Source: Synergistota bacterium (lineage in GTDB: Bacteria; Synergistota; Synergistia; Synergistales; Synergistaceae). From it: a DNA stretch of 44,642 nucleotides. Positions within the stretch are counted from its first letter, which is position 1; each line of letters opens with the position of its first letter. The notes beneath the pieces were generated by a model. That model saw only the letters and a list, made by a program, of their open reading frames with translations. It had not been told where the DNA came from and made no database searches. The translations under genes and the position numbers were made by a program. Shown here piece after piece: positions 25,059-32,986 of the stretch. The stretch spans positions 1 to 44,642 of the forward strand of contig JAEXGR010000057.1 of NCBI GenBank assembly GCA_023450745.1. The letters are read 5' to 3'.

Positions 25059-25394
25059 CTACGCTTCAAGGATTTTTTTAAATGCCGCATAGAAATCTTC
25101 CGGCAGGCGCTCGCGGTTGTCCTCAAGCATCTGCTCCATGGTCTCCGTCTTGTGCCGCCGCGCGACGAGGCCGAAGGATTTTTCATAACCCTCCATGTGT
25201 TCCCGCGCGCGCGTGATGAGGTCGTGCACTCCCTGGCGCGAAACGCCCAAAGTCTCCGCCGCCTCCGCAAGCGAGAGGTCCTGCATGAGAATCATCTCGC
25301 AGGCCATCCGCTGCTTTTCCGTAAGCTGCGCGCCGTAATTGTCGAGCAGAAGCCCGTCCCTGATGCGCTGGTCCAAAGAATCTTTTTCCGCCAC
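25059..25394 (-). CDS. ylxM: YlxM, helix-turn-helix SRP-associated protein
   Basis: 111 residues from the GTG at 25392-25394, which has AGGGGAG eight bases upstream; another GTG three codons earlier lies inside that site. Sigma-factor-like helix-turn-helix: LTEKQRMACEMILMQDLSLAEAAETLGVSRQGVHD. In relatives it stimulates Ffh/SRP GTPase activity. It is the first gene of the seven-gene operon, with a 5' UTR of about 23 nt from a perfect promoter. Confidence 0.9.
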   Translation of the reverse strand: MAEKDSLDQRIRDGLLLDNYGAQLTEKQRMACEMILMQDLSLAEAAETLGVSRQGVHDLITRAREHMEGYEKSFGLVARRHKTETMEQMLEDNRERLPEDFYAAFKKILEA

Positions 25395-25423
25395 GGCAAT
25401 CACTCCCCTCAGTCAACCAAAGG

Positions 25424-25452
25424 ATTATACAGAAAGCCTGCAAGCCTGTCAA
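25424..25452 (-). promoter_or_regulatory. Perfect consensus sigma70 promoter of the ylxM-ffh-rplS operon
   Basis: On the minus strand TTGACA (25452-25447), 17-nt spacer, TATAAT (25429-25424), an exact match to consensus. The target duplication of the MITE-like element begins 8 bp upstream of the -35, where UP elements normally lie. Confidence 0.85.
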
Positions 25453-25459
25453 GGATAAT

Positions 25460-25785
25460 TACTTTACAGGCAGGGCGACAGCATTTACTTTTCAGAAGCG
25501 GATAAAAACATCAAGTAACGCCTGCATAGGGCTGGTCTTTATCATTTTGCCTTCCTCTTTGAGGAAGGTGGGCCGGCGGCGGTTTTCCGCCGGGTCGGAA
25601 GGAGTGTTGACCTTAACCTCGATTTTAAGCCCGCCGTGTCTTGTTTTTTTACCCTTTGGTTCCCACACGGTATCGAGCGGGCACGACCGTCGAAGCAAGA
25701 AAAAGGCGATGCTCAAGACAGCTCTTAACCCGCAAATTTTTCTTGCTCCGCAAAAAGTAAATGCTGTCGCCCTACTTTACAGGCA
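25460..25785. mobile_element. MITE-like element with 20-bp terminal inverted repeats and 13-bp target duplication
   Basis: GGGCGACAGCATTTACTTTT begins the element at 25473 and its perfect reverse complement ends it at 25772 (300 bp). TACTTTACAGGCA directly flanks both sides (25460-25472 and 25773-25785), a perfect 13-bp direct repeat. The interior has no transposase; it holds hairpins, including a GAGGAAGG-type module with GGGCCGGCGG, CCGCCGGGTCGG and AAGGAGTGTTGACC, shared with the 20321 element, and an AGCAAGAAAAA/TTTTTCTTGCT stem. Most of the 564-bp gap between ylxM and the Ada-AlkA gene is this element; the remaining ~170 bp to the right holds nothing I recognise. A helper transposase elsewhere is presumed. 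Confidence 0.8.
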
Positions 25786-25958
25786 TAACGCCGGTTAACT
25801 GCAAAAACAACGCCGTCCTCGGCGCCGGCTTCCGCAAGCGGCCAGGGCGTTGGGCAGGGGGGGCCGATTGAAAATCGCCGGTATCAATGTCCGAAAACGG
25901 CGAGCATAGTTTGCAGTTTCTGTTATATTTGATTCATAAAGACGGGAGGGGAGACGGG

Positions 25959-27437
25959 ATGGACAAAGAACGGCACAATCAGCTTTATGCCGCGTTCAAG
26001 TCGAAGGACGGCCGGTTCGACGGACGCTTTTTTGTCGGCATTACCTCCACCGGGATCTATTGCCGGCCCGTGTGCCGGGCGCGGATGCCGAAGGAAGATA
26101 ACTGCGTGTTCTATTCTACGGCGGCGGAGGCGGAAAAGGCCGGCTTTCGCCCGTGCCTGATCTGCCGCCCGGAGCTTGCACCTGGCATGTCGGCTGCGGA
26201 CGCGCAAACGGCGCTGGCCGGGCGCGCCGTCAGATATCTCGGGGAAAACTGCACCTCCGGTGAAAGCCTCGAGGCTCTTGCGGCAAATCTCGGCTATACG
26301 GGAAGACATCTTCGCCGGGTGTTTTTGGAGGAATACCATGTGTCGCCGGTGGAATATATACAGACCTGCCGTCTTTTGCTGGCCAAAGCCCTGCTCACGG
26401 ACACGAACCTGCCCGTGACACGCGTCGCGATGGCGGCGGGCTTCGGCAGCCTCAGGCGCTTCAACGACCTTTTTCAGAAAAAATACCGGCTCTCTCCGAC
26501 CTGCTTCCGCCGGCAGGCGGGAACCAAAGAGGCAAAAAGCGGCGCGGTCACAGTCGCCCTCGGCTACCGTCCGCCCTATGAATGGGAGCGGCTGCTGCGC
26601 TTTTTGGCCATGCGGGCCATCCCCGGGGTGGAAGCGGTGTCCGCCGGCGAATACCGCCGTATCGTGCGGACGGCCGATAAGAACGGAAACGCGCTCTTCG
26701 GCTGGATAAGGGTGGGCAACTGCCCCGCGAAGAATCTGCTCACCGTCGCGATGAGCGAAAGCCTGCTGCCGGCGCTGCCCCGGCTCCTTGGGCGCGTCCG
26801 GGACCTGTTCGACCTCTACTGCGACCCGGACGCCGTGAGCGAATCATTGACGGCGATGAACGACGTCAAACCCGGCGTGTTCATCCGCGGCCTCCGCGTG
26901 CCCGGCTGCATGGACCCGTTTGAGTTATGCGTGCGCGCGGTCTTAGGCCAGCAGATCACCGTAAAGGCGGCAGGGACGCTGGCGGGAAAGATCGCCGCCG
27001 CTTTCGGCACGCCGGTAGACGCCGGGGCGGACATGCCGCGGTATGCCTTTCCGGCGCCGGCCGATATTCTCGCGCTGGACGTCCCCGTAGAGGAGGCGTT
27101 TGGGGCGCTGGGCATCATCGCCTCCCGCTCAAGGGCCATCTATGCGCTGGCGCAGCGGTTTGCCGCGCGTGAAATCGACTGGGATCTGTGCGCCGAGCCC
27201 GAGGCCGAGATGAAGAAGCTGACGCAGATCAGGGGCATCGGCCCGTGGACGGCGACGTATATCGCCATGCGCGCCATGAAATGGACGGACGCCCTGCCGG
27301 AGACCGACCTCGGCATCCGCAAGGCGCTGGAGGGCAGGACGCCCCGTGAGATTCTGGCTCTCTCCGAGGCCTGGAAGCCGTGGCGGAGTTACGCGGCGAT
27401 GGCGCTGTGGGATTACCCTCTCCCCAAAAGCAGCTGA
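25959..27437 (+). CDS. Ada-type methyl-sensor and AraC HTH fused to AlkA glycosylase
   Basis: 492 residues from the ATG at 25959, with GGAGGGGAG upstream. Residues ~5-75 are the Ada zinc domain with Cys35, Cys39, Cys66 and Cys69 (YCRPVCRAR and RPCLIC); Cys35 is the expected methylphosphotriester acceptor. Residues ~85-185 are an AraC helix-turn-helix. Residues ~200-490 are AlkA: an N-terminal domain, then the helix-hairpin-helix RGIGPWTATYIAMRAM and catalytic Asp in PETDLGI. It would excise 3-methyladenine and activate alkylation-response genes after methylation. The Ada O6-methyltransferase domain is missing but encoded by the next gene. Confidence 0.93.
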   Translation: MDKERHNQLYAAFKSKDGRFDGRFFVGITSTGIYCRPVCRARMPKEDNCVFYSTAAEAEKAGFRPCLICRPELAPGMSAADAQTALAGRAVRYLGENCTSGESLEALAANLGYTGRHLRRVFLEEYHVSPVEYIQTCRLLLAKALLTDTNLPVTRVAMAAGFGSLRRFNDLFQKKYRLSPTCFRRQAGTKEAKSGAVTVALGYRPPYEWERLLRFLAMRAIPGVEAVSAGEYRRIVRTADKNGNALFGWIRVGNCPAKNLLTVAMSESLLPALPRLLGRVRDLFDLYCDPDAVSESLTAMNDVKPGVFIRGLRVPGCMDPFELCVRAVLGQQITVKAAGTLAGKIAAAFGTPVDAGADMPRYAFPAPADILALDVPVEEAFGALGIIASRSRAIYALAQRFAAREIDWDLCAEPEAEMKKLTQIRGIGPWTATYIAMRAMKWTDALPETDLGIRKALEGRTPREILALSEAWKPWRSYAAMALWDYPLPKSS

Positions 27438-27534
27438 CGGCGGCGGGCGCAAGTTACAGACGAAAACCTGAGCGATGAAGCCCCGGCAGGGGCGACTTAG
27501 AGCGATCTCGATGAGATTGCCGAAAGGAGAAAAA

Positions 27535-28071
27535 ATGATTTATACCACGCATTATGATTCCCCGGTGGGCGGACTGCTGCTTGCCGAACGCGACGGCGCC
27601 CTGATCGGGCTTTGGATCGAGGGAGAAAAATATTATTTCAGCTCTCTTGTGGATGAGGTCACGGAGCGCAAGACGCCGGTGCTCGCGCTTTCCCAAGCGT
27701 GGCTCGACCGGTATTTTGCGGGAGAGAGGCCGGAAATCGGCGCGCTGAAGCTGTCGCCCGTAGGCGGCGCGTTTCGGCAGGCGGTGTGGCGGATACTCTG
27801 CGAAATTCCCTACGGCGGCGTCACGACCTACGGGAAGATCGCAAAAGAAATGGCGCTCCGCACGGGAAGGGCGGGAATGTCCGCGCAAGCGGTCGGCGGC
27901 GCGGTCGGGCACAATCCGATTTCCATCATCATTCCGTGTCACCGCGTAGTGGGAACAAACGGAAGTCTGACCGGATATGCCGGCGGCATTAATATAAAGG
28001 CACGGCTGCTCGCCCACGAGGGTGTGGATATGACGCGGTTTTTCGTGCCGAAGAGGGGTACGGCGCTTTAA
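27535..28071 (+). CDS. ogt: Methylated-DNA-[protein]-cysteine S-methyltransferase
   Basis: 178 residues from the ATG at 27535, with AAAGGAG five bases upstream. Active-site PCHRVVGTNGSLTGYAGG with the acceptor Cys; the winged-helix segment reads IPYGGVTTYGKIAKEMA. It removes O6-alkyl groups from guanine in a suicide reaction. It follows the Ada/AlkA gene by 97 bp in the same direction, so the adaptive response may be one transcript. A short GCGTTT/AAACGC hairpin follows at about 28098-28113. The rest of the 273-bp gap after it contains a TSUP promoter region but no ORF. Confidence 0.94.
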   Translation: MIYTTHYDSPVGGLLLAERDGALIGLWIEGEKYYFSSLVDEVTERKTPVLALSQAWLDRYFAGERPEIGALKLSPVGGAFRQAVWRILCEIPYGGVTTYGKIAKEMALRTGRAGMSAQAVGGAVGHNPISIIIPCHRVVGTNGSLTGYAGGINIKARLLAHEGVDMTRFFVPKRGTAL

Positions 28072-28344
28072 ACGAAACAGGAGCCTGTAAGCGGGGGCGT
28101 TTCATCAAACGCTCCGGCGCGGCCATAGCTTCTCGTGCCGAATTCCGCGCCGCGGGCGCGGCGCAAGCTCAGTTAAATATGCAAAACACCGATTAATCCG
28201 CCTGTATTAATAGACCAGACTGCCTGTCATCAAGAAAACATTTCAAGATGCGAAGAAGCCTGCCTGCCAGAAAACAGGGAGGAATACTTCCGCGGCGCCG
28301 TAAATTGCCAAAAATTAAAATTTGTACGAACGAGGTGCGTTAAA

Positions 28345-29061
28345 ATGGGGCTATGGATTACAGCGGCCGTATTCGCTTTCTTTATAAAGGGACTGTGCGG
28401 GTTTGCAAATACGTTGACATTTACCACGATACTGTCTTTTGGCGCGGCAAATATCAATATTTCGCCCGTGGAGCTTGTTTTGGGCTACCCCGCAAATCTA
28501 ATCATCGCCTGGAGCGAAAGAAAATCTATCCGGTGGTCGATTTGCGCGCCTTTGTCTGTTTTGGTAATTGCCGGGAGCATTCCGGGAATTCTGTTTTTAA
28601 AAAACGCCGACGCGCAAATAGTTAAAATTATCTTCGGCTTCACCGTTATCTTTATCGGAATTGAGATGCTCCTGAAAGAATCCTCGCAAAAGAGGAGAAA
28701 GAAATCAAAGCTGCTGTTGGGATTTATCGGCGTTCTTTCGGGGATCTTATGCGGCCTTTATGGAGTCGGCGCGCTTTTGGGCGCATATATCAGCAGCGTC
28801 GCCGAAGACAGCCGCGCCTTAAAGGCCAACATCTGCGTCGTATTTCTGGTGGAAAACACCCTGAGAATGGCCTTATATTCAGCTTGGGGAATCATCACGC
28901 CGCAAGTCTTGAGATCTGCCGTCATGCTAAGCCCGTTTATGATTGCAGGCTTGCTTGCCGGAGTAACAAGCTGTAAATTTCTTGACGAAAGGCTCGTCAG
29001 AAAAATCGTCATTATTATGCTGATTATATCGGGCGCGGCACTGCTGGTTAATAATTTGTAA
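28345..29061 (+). CDS. TSUP-family (TauE/SafE-like) membrane transporter
   Basis: 238 residues, about eight membrane helices in two repeats (WITAAVFAFFIKGLCGFAN at the start; GVLSGILCGLYGVGALLGAY in the second half), the family pattern. TSUP proteins export sulfite, sulfoacetate or other organic anions; the substrate is unknown. Good ribosome-binding site GAGGTG. Base composition is clearly more AT-rich than its neighbours (many TTT, AAA and ATT codons), suggesting recent acquisition. It is transcribed alone. Confidence 0.85.
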   Translation: MGLWITAAVFAFFIKGLCGFANTLTFTTILSFGAANINISPVELVLGYPANLIIAWSERKSIRWSICAPLSVLVIAGSIPGILFLKNADAQIVKIIFGFTVIFIGIEMLLKESSQKRRKKSKLLLGFIGVLSGILCGLYGVGALLGAYISSVAEDSRALKANICVVFLVENTLRMALYSAWGIITPQVLRSAVMLSPFMIAGLLAGVTSCKFLDERLVRKIVIIMLIISGAALLVNNL

Positions 29062-29101
29062 AAAACCGAAGAGGCTTTGCGAAAACGCGCGGGACGTGCG
29101 G

Positions 29102-29146
29102 GAACCGCCGCGGGAGGAAGAAAATCCCGCCCACCCGCGGCGGTTC
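29102..29146. terminator. 13-bp GC-rich inverted repeat between convergent genes
   Basis: GAACCGCCGCGGG (29102-29114) and its perfect complement (29134-29146), with an inner GCGGG/CCCGC stem as alternative. It lies between the TSUP and cyclophilin-like stop codons, but lacks a U tract on either strand, so terminator function is only likely by position. Confidence 0.45.
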
Positions 29147-29238
29147 GAGAGATCGCGGCTTGCCTCTCCCGTCATTGCTCCATATCCGCGCCGCGCGAAG
29201 TCCGCTTTGATTCTGGGCCTGCCGTTTCGTAAACCGCG

Positions 29239-30084
29239 TCACTTGCCGCGGTTTGCGATTTCGATCCGCACCTCCACCTCGTCGCCGAGCCTTTCAAAGG
29301 CCGAGAGTTCCGAGGTGATTCTTCCCATGCGTATCAGTCCGGACTGATCGGAGCGGTCCTCCCCGGCGTAGAAGACGGCAAGCGAGGGGCCGGCTGGATA
29401 ATATGTCACGTCGCCGTCGCGGAAGTCTGTGATCGCCTCGCCCGCCTGCGGGAGGGCGGCGATCCGGCCGTAATATTCCCGTCCGCCGTAGCGTTTCATG
29501 CCAATGGTGCGCGGCAGGGTGGCCAAAAAGGCCCGCGTCGTCTCGCTGTCGTCCAGCGACGCAGTAATCACCGTATCCTTCACGGTCATCGTTACGGCTG
29601 TGGTTTTCGCCGCGGCGCGGCCGCCGGCGCGCTCCATCGTGACGCGGAAACTCCCGCCCATCGCCGCAAGCTGCTCCATGCCGGATTCCACATGGCCGAT
29701 GGGCACCAGGTCGTCGTGATAGCCGAAATCTTTGTAATAAAAGACGAGCGTGTTCCACGGCTTGTACAGCGTCACGTCGGCCACGCCGGGATCGACGCCG
29801 GAGCGCACTCCGGCGGTGTCGAGCTTCTCCGGGAGGCGGCAGATCTTTTCGATATTGTTGAAGTCCTCGAAGGTCTGCGTCAGCGGCAGTCTCGCGGCCA
29901 GATCTCTGGCCGCCGCGTTGTCTTCAAGCCGGACGATCGCCTCCCCGCCCTCAAAGCGCAGGCGAATCCTCTCTCCGCCGGGCTGCGCGGCGGTCGCGCG
30001 CGGCCCGCCGCCGGATAAGAGGCAAAAAACCGCCGCCAGAAAAAGCGCCGCCGTCGTAAAAAGCAGCAACGTCTTCTTTTTCAT
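29239..30084 (-). CDS. Secreted protein with two cyclophilin-like domains
   Basis: 281 residues from the ATG at 30082-30084, which has AGGAGC upstream; the longer frame lies over the SDR gene. Signal peptide or anchor at 1-30. Two tandem copies of a cyclophilin-like fold follow: about 38-150 (RIRLRFEGGEAIVRLEDNAA ... PIGHVESGMEQL) and about 165-280 (VITASLDDSETTRAFLATLP ... LIRMGRIT). Each copy has the GxxxYYP/LYKPW-DLVPIGH-type features of Cyclophil_like2 proteins. Single-domain forms are common beside SDR and carboxymuconolactone-decarboxylase genes in gut anaerobes. Function unknown; isomerase residues are not evident. It lies 10 bp after the SDR gene. Confidence 0.8.
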   Translation of the reverse strand: MKKKTLLLFTTAALFLAAVFCLLSGGGPRATAAQPGGERIRLRFEGGEAIVRLEDNAAARDLAARLPLTQTFEDFNNIEKICRLPEKLDTAGVRSGVDPGVADVTLYKPWNTLVFYYKDFGYHDDLVPIGHVESGMEQLAAMGGSFRVTMERAGGRAAAKTTAVTMTVKDTVITASLDDSETTRAFLATLPRTIGMKRYGGREYYGRIAALPQAGEAITDFRDGDVTYYPAGPSLAVFYAGEDRSDQSGLIRMGRITSELSAFERLGDEVEVRIEIANRGK

Positions 30085-30094
30085 CGTCCCGCTC

Positions 30095-30937
30095 CTATTG
30101 GCCCGCGGGAAAATCCGTCGAGGCCGCCAGCTCCCTTTGGCTCTCAAAGTCAGCAAGGCGGGCCCGCAGCGTCGAGACGGTGCACGCAAGCGCCTGCGAG
30201 CCGAGCACCATCCGCAGAGGCGCAGGCTCCCGCCCCACGCTTTCAATGATGCGCGCCGCCATACGCGCGGGGTCGCCGGGGGCCAGCCCGTTGGCGGAAT
30301 CGAGCATTTTGAGGAAGCCGTGCGCGGGGCTGCCCTCATATTCCGGCATCAGCTTCGCCACCTTCGCGCTCCCGTAACGGAACTCGGTGCGCGCGCCGCC
30401 CGGCTCCACCAGCGTCACGCCGATGCCGAAGGGCGCGACCTCCTGCGCGACGGACTCGCAAAAACCTTCGATGCCGAATTTCGTCGCGTGGTACATAGAA
30501 TTGCCGGGAAAGGCCACCTGTCCGCCGTAGGTGGATATCTGAACGACGCGCCCGCCTCCCTGACGGCGCAGGTACGGCAGCGCCGAGCGTATGAGCTGGA
30601 TGGAGCCGGTCAGGTTGGTGGCGATGATGTGATCGATCTCGGCGTCGGAGAGCTCCTCGGCCGCGCCGAAGAGGCCGTAGCCGGCGTTGCTCACCACAAC
30701 GTCGATGCGGCCGTATTTCGCAAACGCGGCGCCGACAAGCCGGTGGATGGCGGGAACGTCGGTGACGTCAAGAAGTTCGCAGTCAAAGGTGTCGGGATAT
30801 TTTTCCTGAAGCGCCGCCGCCTTCGCGCGGTCGCGCACGGTGCCGACGACCCGTTCTCCCCGTGCGAGGAGCTGCCTGCTGATCTCATAGCCGAAGCCGC
30901 TGCTGACGCCCGTAATGAGCCATGTACGTTTTTCCAT
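30095..30937 (-). CDS. Short-chain dehydrogenase/reductase
   Basis: 280 residues. Cofactor loop TGVSSGFG near the N-terminus, NAG at VVSNAGYG and catalytic Tyr/Lys in YHATK. The Arg in VRDRAK after the second strand suggests NADP. Classical SDR length. It follows the carboxymuconolactone-decarboxylase-like gene by 27 bp and belongs to the LysR-controlled operon. Substrate not predictable. Confidence 0.93.
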   Translation of the reverse strand: MEKRTWLITGVSSGFGYEISRQLLARGERVVGTVRDRAKAAALQEKYPDTFDCELLDVTDVPAIHRLVGAAFAKYGRIDVVVSNAGYGLFGAAEELSDAEIDHIIATNLTGSIQLIRSALPYLRRQGGGRVVQISTYGGQVAFPGNSMYHATKFGIEGFCESVAQEVAPFGIGVTLVEPGGARTEFRYGSAKVAKLMPEYEGSPAHGFLKMLDSANGLAPGDPARMAARIIESVGREPAPLRMVLGSQALACTVSTLRARLADFESQRELAASTDFPAGQ

Positions 30938-30964
30938 TGAATAGTCCTCCTGATTTTTATCTTT

Positions 30965-31732
30965 TTAATCTTTCTGAGCCTGACAGCCCGCCGTTTCGTT
31001 TACGCAATCCAGCGCGTTCAGCGCGCGCGGGTAACCGATGAAGGGAATACATTGAGAGACGACCTTGATCAGAAAGTCCCTGCCGTTGCCAAGACGAAAG
31101 TTCGCCGCGACGTGCGCGGCAAGCTGCTTTTCGCACCCGCCCTGCGCCGCGAGAAAGCAGAAGGTGATCATCTCGCGCCGCCGGAGGTCCAGCCCGCCGC
31201 GCGTGTACCAGTCGCCGAAACAGTTGGCGGTCAGCCAGCGGTTTATGTGACGGCTTGCCGGCGCGCCGGAATCGCCGAAGTCTTTCATGCCGTCGCCAAA
31301 GATCTCGACCAGCGTCCGCGCGCCAGCCGCGAAGCGGTCTGCCGCCGTCGTCCGCGCCGCCGGGGGCAGCGGGAGTGCCACGCCGCGCCGCGCGATGATC
31401 TCGTTCGCGGCGTGCAGAAAGGGAAATACCCTCCCGATGCCGAGGTAGGCCGTGCCCTGGTAGAGCATCTCCTTCGCCTCCGCGGGGGTCACGCCGAAGT
31501 TGAGCGCCGCGGGCAGCATCGCCCGGTACTCGTCGATTCCCTGACAGCCGATCAGTACGGCCAGAATCGCCGTCATGCGCGTCCGCCCGTCAAGATCGTC
31601 GCTGTTTACCACCTCGTCAAAGGCAAAATTATCAAATCGCTCGATAAATTCAGGATCGGTATCCAGAAATTTTGAACGATAGCCCGGAAACATCTTTTCG
31701 TGATATTCTTTCGCCGCCGCTGTAACCGCCAT
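30965..31732 (-). CDS. Carboxymuconolactone decarboxylase family protein (two domains)
   Basis: 255 residues, two AhpD-like helical domains: about 30-125 (GRTRMTAILAVLIGCQGIDEYRAML, NFGVTPAEAKEML) and about 145-250 (RREMITFCFLAAQGGCEKQLAAHV, NGRDFLIKV). The peroxidase CxxC of AhpD is absent in both; single Cys residues remain. Family members include decarboxylases and antioxidant proteins; the specific reaction is unknown. It is first in the operon, with a good promoter and a LysR site upstream (GGAGGAG ribosome-binding site). Confidence 0.88.
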   Translation of the reverse strand: MAVTAAAKEYHEKMFPGYRSKFLDTDPEFIERFDNFAFDEVVNSDDLDGRTRMTAILAVLIGCQGIDEYRAMLPAALNFGVTPAEAKEMLYQGTAYLGIGRVFPFLHAANEIIARRGVALPLPPAARTTAADRFAAGARTLVEIFGDGMKDFGDSGAPASRHINRWLTANCFGDWYTRGGLDLRRREMITFCFLAAQGGCEKQLAAHVAANFRLGNGRDFLIKVVSQCIPFIGYPRALNALDCVNETAGCQAQKD

Positions 31733-31846
31733 CTCGCTTCTCCTCCTGTCAGTCCGGCCTCTGCCGAAAACCGCCGCTTAATTGATTTACCCCCGCCTTC
31801 GGGGAGCATTTTTTCTTTATACCGCGAATCGGCCGACGCTGAGATA

Positions 31847-31875
31847 ATTCTATGGGGGCGGCGGCAAATCAGCAA
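31847..31875 (-). promoter_or_regulatory. Promoter of the CMD-SDR-cyclophilin-like operon
   Basis: On the minus strand TTGCTG (31875-31870), 17-nt spacer, TAGAAT (31852-31847). Transcription should start near 31840, about 110 nt before the ATG. Confidence 0.65.
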
Positions 31876-31896
31876 TTCCAGCTGCTGATGCGTCCG

Positions 31897-31911
31897 ATAA
31901 GTTCTGCTTAT
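31897..31911. promoter_or_regulatory. LysR-type operator (T-N11-A)
   Basis: ATAAGTTCTGCTTAT has perfect 5-bp arms and the T-N11-A layout. Its centre lies about 64 bp before the predicted start of the downstream operon, the usual site for LysR-family activators. The LysR gene is immediately upstream. Confidence 0.65.
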
Positions 31912-31927
31912 GCGAAACGCGCGCGGC

Positions 31928-31963
31928 AAAAAGCCGCCCCCCGTCGTCCGACGGGAGGCGGCT
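31928..31963 (-). terminator. Terminator of the lysR gene
   Basis: On the minus strand AGCCGCC..CCCGTC and GACGGG..GGCGGCT pair around a GGAC loop with one mismatch, followed by TTTTTG. It separates the regulator from the operon it probably controls. Confidence 0.85.
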
Positions 31964-31981
31964 GCGGAGATACCGGCCCTG

Positions 31982-32869
31982 TTATTCTTTATTGAGCAGC
32001 CGGTACAGGATGTTCGCGAAATCTTCCGTATAAGGGGCGCCGCCGTCCTTTTTCCAGAAGGCGCAATAGTTGCGCCGCAGCGGGCCGCCGCCGTTGTGCA
32101 GCGGCAGGCGGACGAGCGGTGAAACGAGCGGCGGCAGCGTGCCCGCGCCTTCCACGGGCAGAAAGCCCTTTTTACCGGCGGCCAGGAGCCTCCCCGCCTC
32201 GAGGGTGTCCGCAAAGATAAATTTGCCCGTGAAGCCAAGCGCGCCACGGTAAAACTCTTCCTCGTTGCGCTGCTGTTCCCGCGAAGAGACGAGAATGCAG
32301 GCCATTCCCTTGAGATCTTCGCGCGTCACATATTCTTTTCCGGCGAAAGAGGCGGAGGGAAAAAGTTCCACGTAGCAACCGCAGTAAAGCAGGTGAAAGT
32401 TGACATACTCCTCGGAAAAGGCCCGGCGCTGGTCGCTCAGAACAAGGTCTACCGTTCCCGCGCGCAGCAAGCCGTACAGCTCCTCATGCGTGCCGTTCAC
32501 GATATCCACCGCCGCCTCGGGATGCGCCTGCGAGAATTCCGCCGTCGCTTCGAGCAGCTCCTGCCCGCCGTAGCATCGCAGGTAACCGACGCGCAGCCGC
32601 CGTTCGTCGCGGCCGATACGGACGGTCTCGCGGCGCAGAGACTCCGCCTCCGTCAGCAGCTCCTTCGCGCGGCGGTAAAAGTATTCTCCCGCCGGCGTGA
32701 GGGAAAAACCGCGCGGCTCCCGGACGATCAGCGTTACGCCCAAGTCGTCCTCCAGCGCTCGTATCTGCTGCGAGACCGCCGATTGGGAGATAAAGCACTC
32801 TTCGGCGGCTTCCGTGAAGCTGCCGTACTCTACGACCGCCGTAAAATATTTCATCTGCCGCAAAAGCAT
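31982..32869 (-). CDS. LysR-family transcriptional regulator
   Basis: 295 residues. N-terminal winged helix-turn-helix (MKYFTAVVEYGSFTEAAEECFISQSAVSQQIRALEDDLG), a linker helix, then a two-lobed effector-binding domain. Good ribosome-binding site GGAGGTG. It sits upstream of, and in the same direction as, the three-gene operon, with its own terminator. The T-N11-A site between them suggests it activates that operon. The effector is unknown; the family controls redox and aromatic-compound genes in many anaerobes. Confidence 0.93.
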   Translation of the reverse strand: MLLRQMKYFTAVVEYGSFTEAAEECFISQSAVSQQIRALEDDLGVTLIVREPRGFSLTPAGEYFYRRAKELLTEAESLRRETVRIGRDERRLRVGYLRCYGGQELLEATAEFSQAHPEAAVDIVNGTHEELYGLLRAGTVDLVLSDQRRAFSEEYVNFHLLYCGCYVELFPSASFAGKEYVTREDLKGMACILVSSREQQRNEEEFYRGALGFTGKFIFADTLEAGRLLAAGKKGFLPVEGAGTLPPLVSPLVRLPLHNGGGPLRRNYCAFWKKDGGAPYTEDFANILYRLLNKE

Positions 32870-32915
32870 GGGCGTCTGTCACCTCCGGAAGTTTTATTGA
32901 TCTCCATTGTATAAT

Positions 32916-32953
32916 GAAAAGGCCGGGTAGAGAACATCCGTCTCCATCCGGCC
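32916..32953 (-). terminator. Terminator of dctP
   Basis: On the minus strand GGCCGG and CCGGCC pair with an inner GAGA/TCTC stem, followed by TTTTC. It begins about 34 nt after the dctP stop. Confidence 0.75.
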
Positions 32954-32986
32954 GCGGTTTTTAGATTAAGCTTGGAACGTTATGGC

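Noticed and set aside
30085..30339. N-terminal extension of the cyclophilin-like protein
   Set aside because: Overlaps the SDR gene by ~245 bp and shows shadow-type Arg/Ala/Pro-rich sequence; a signal peptide starts at 30084.
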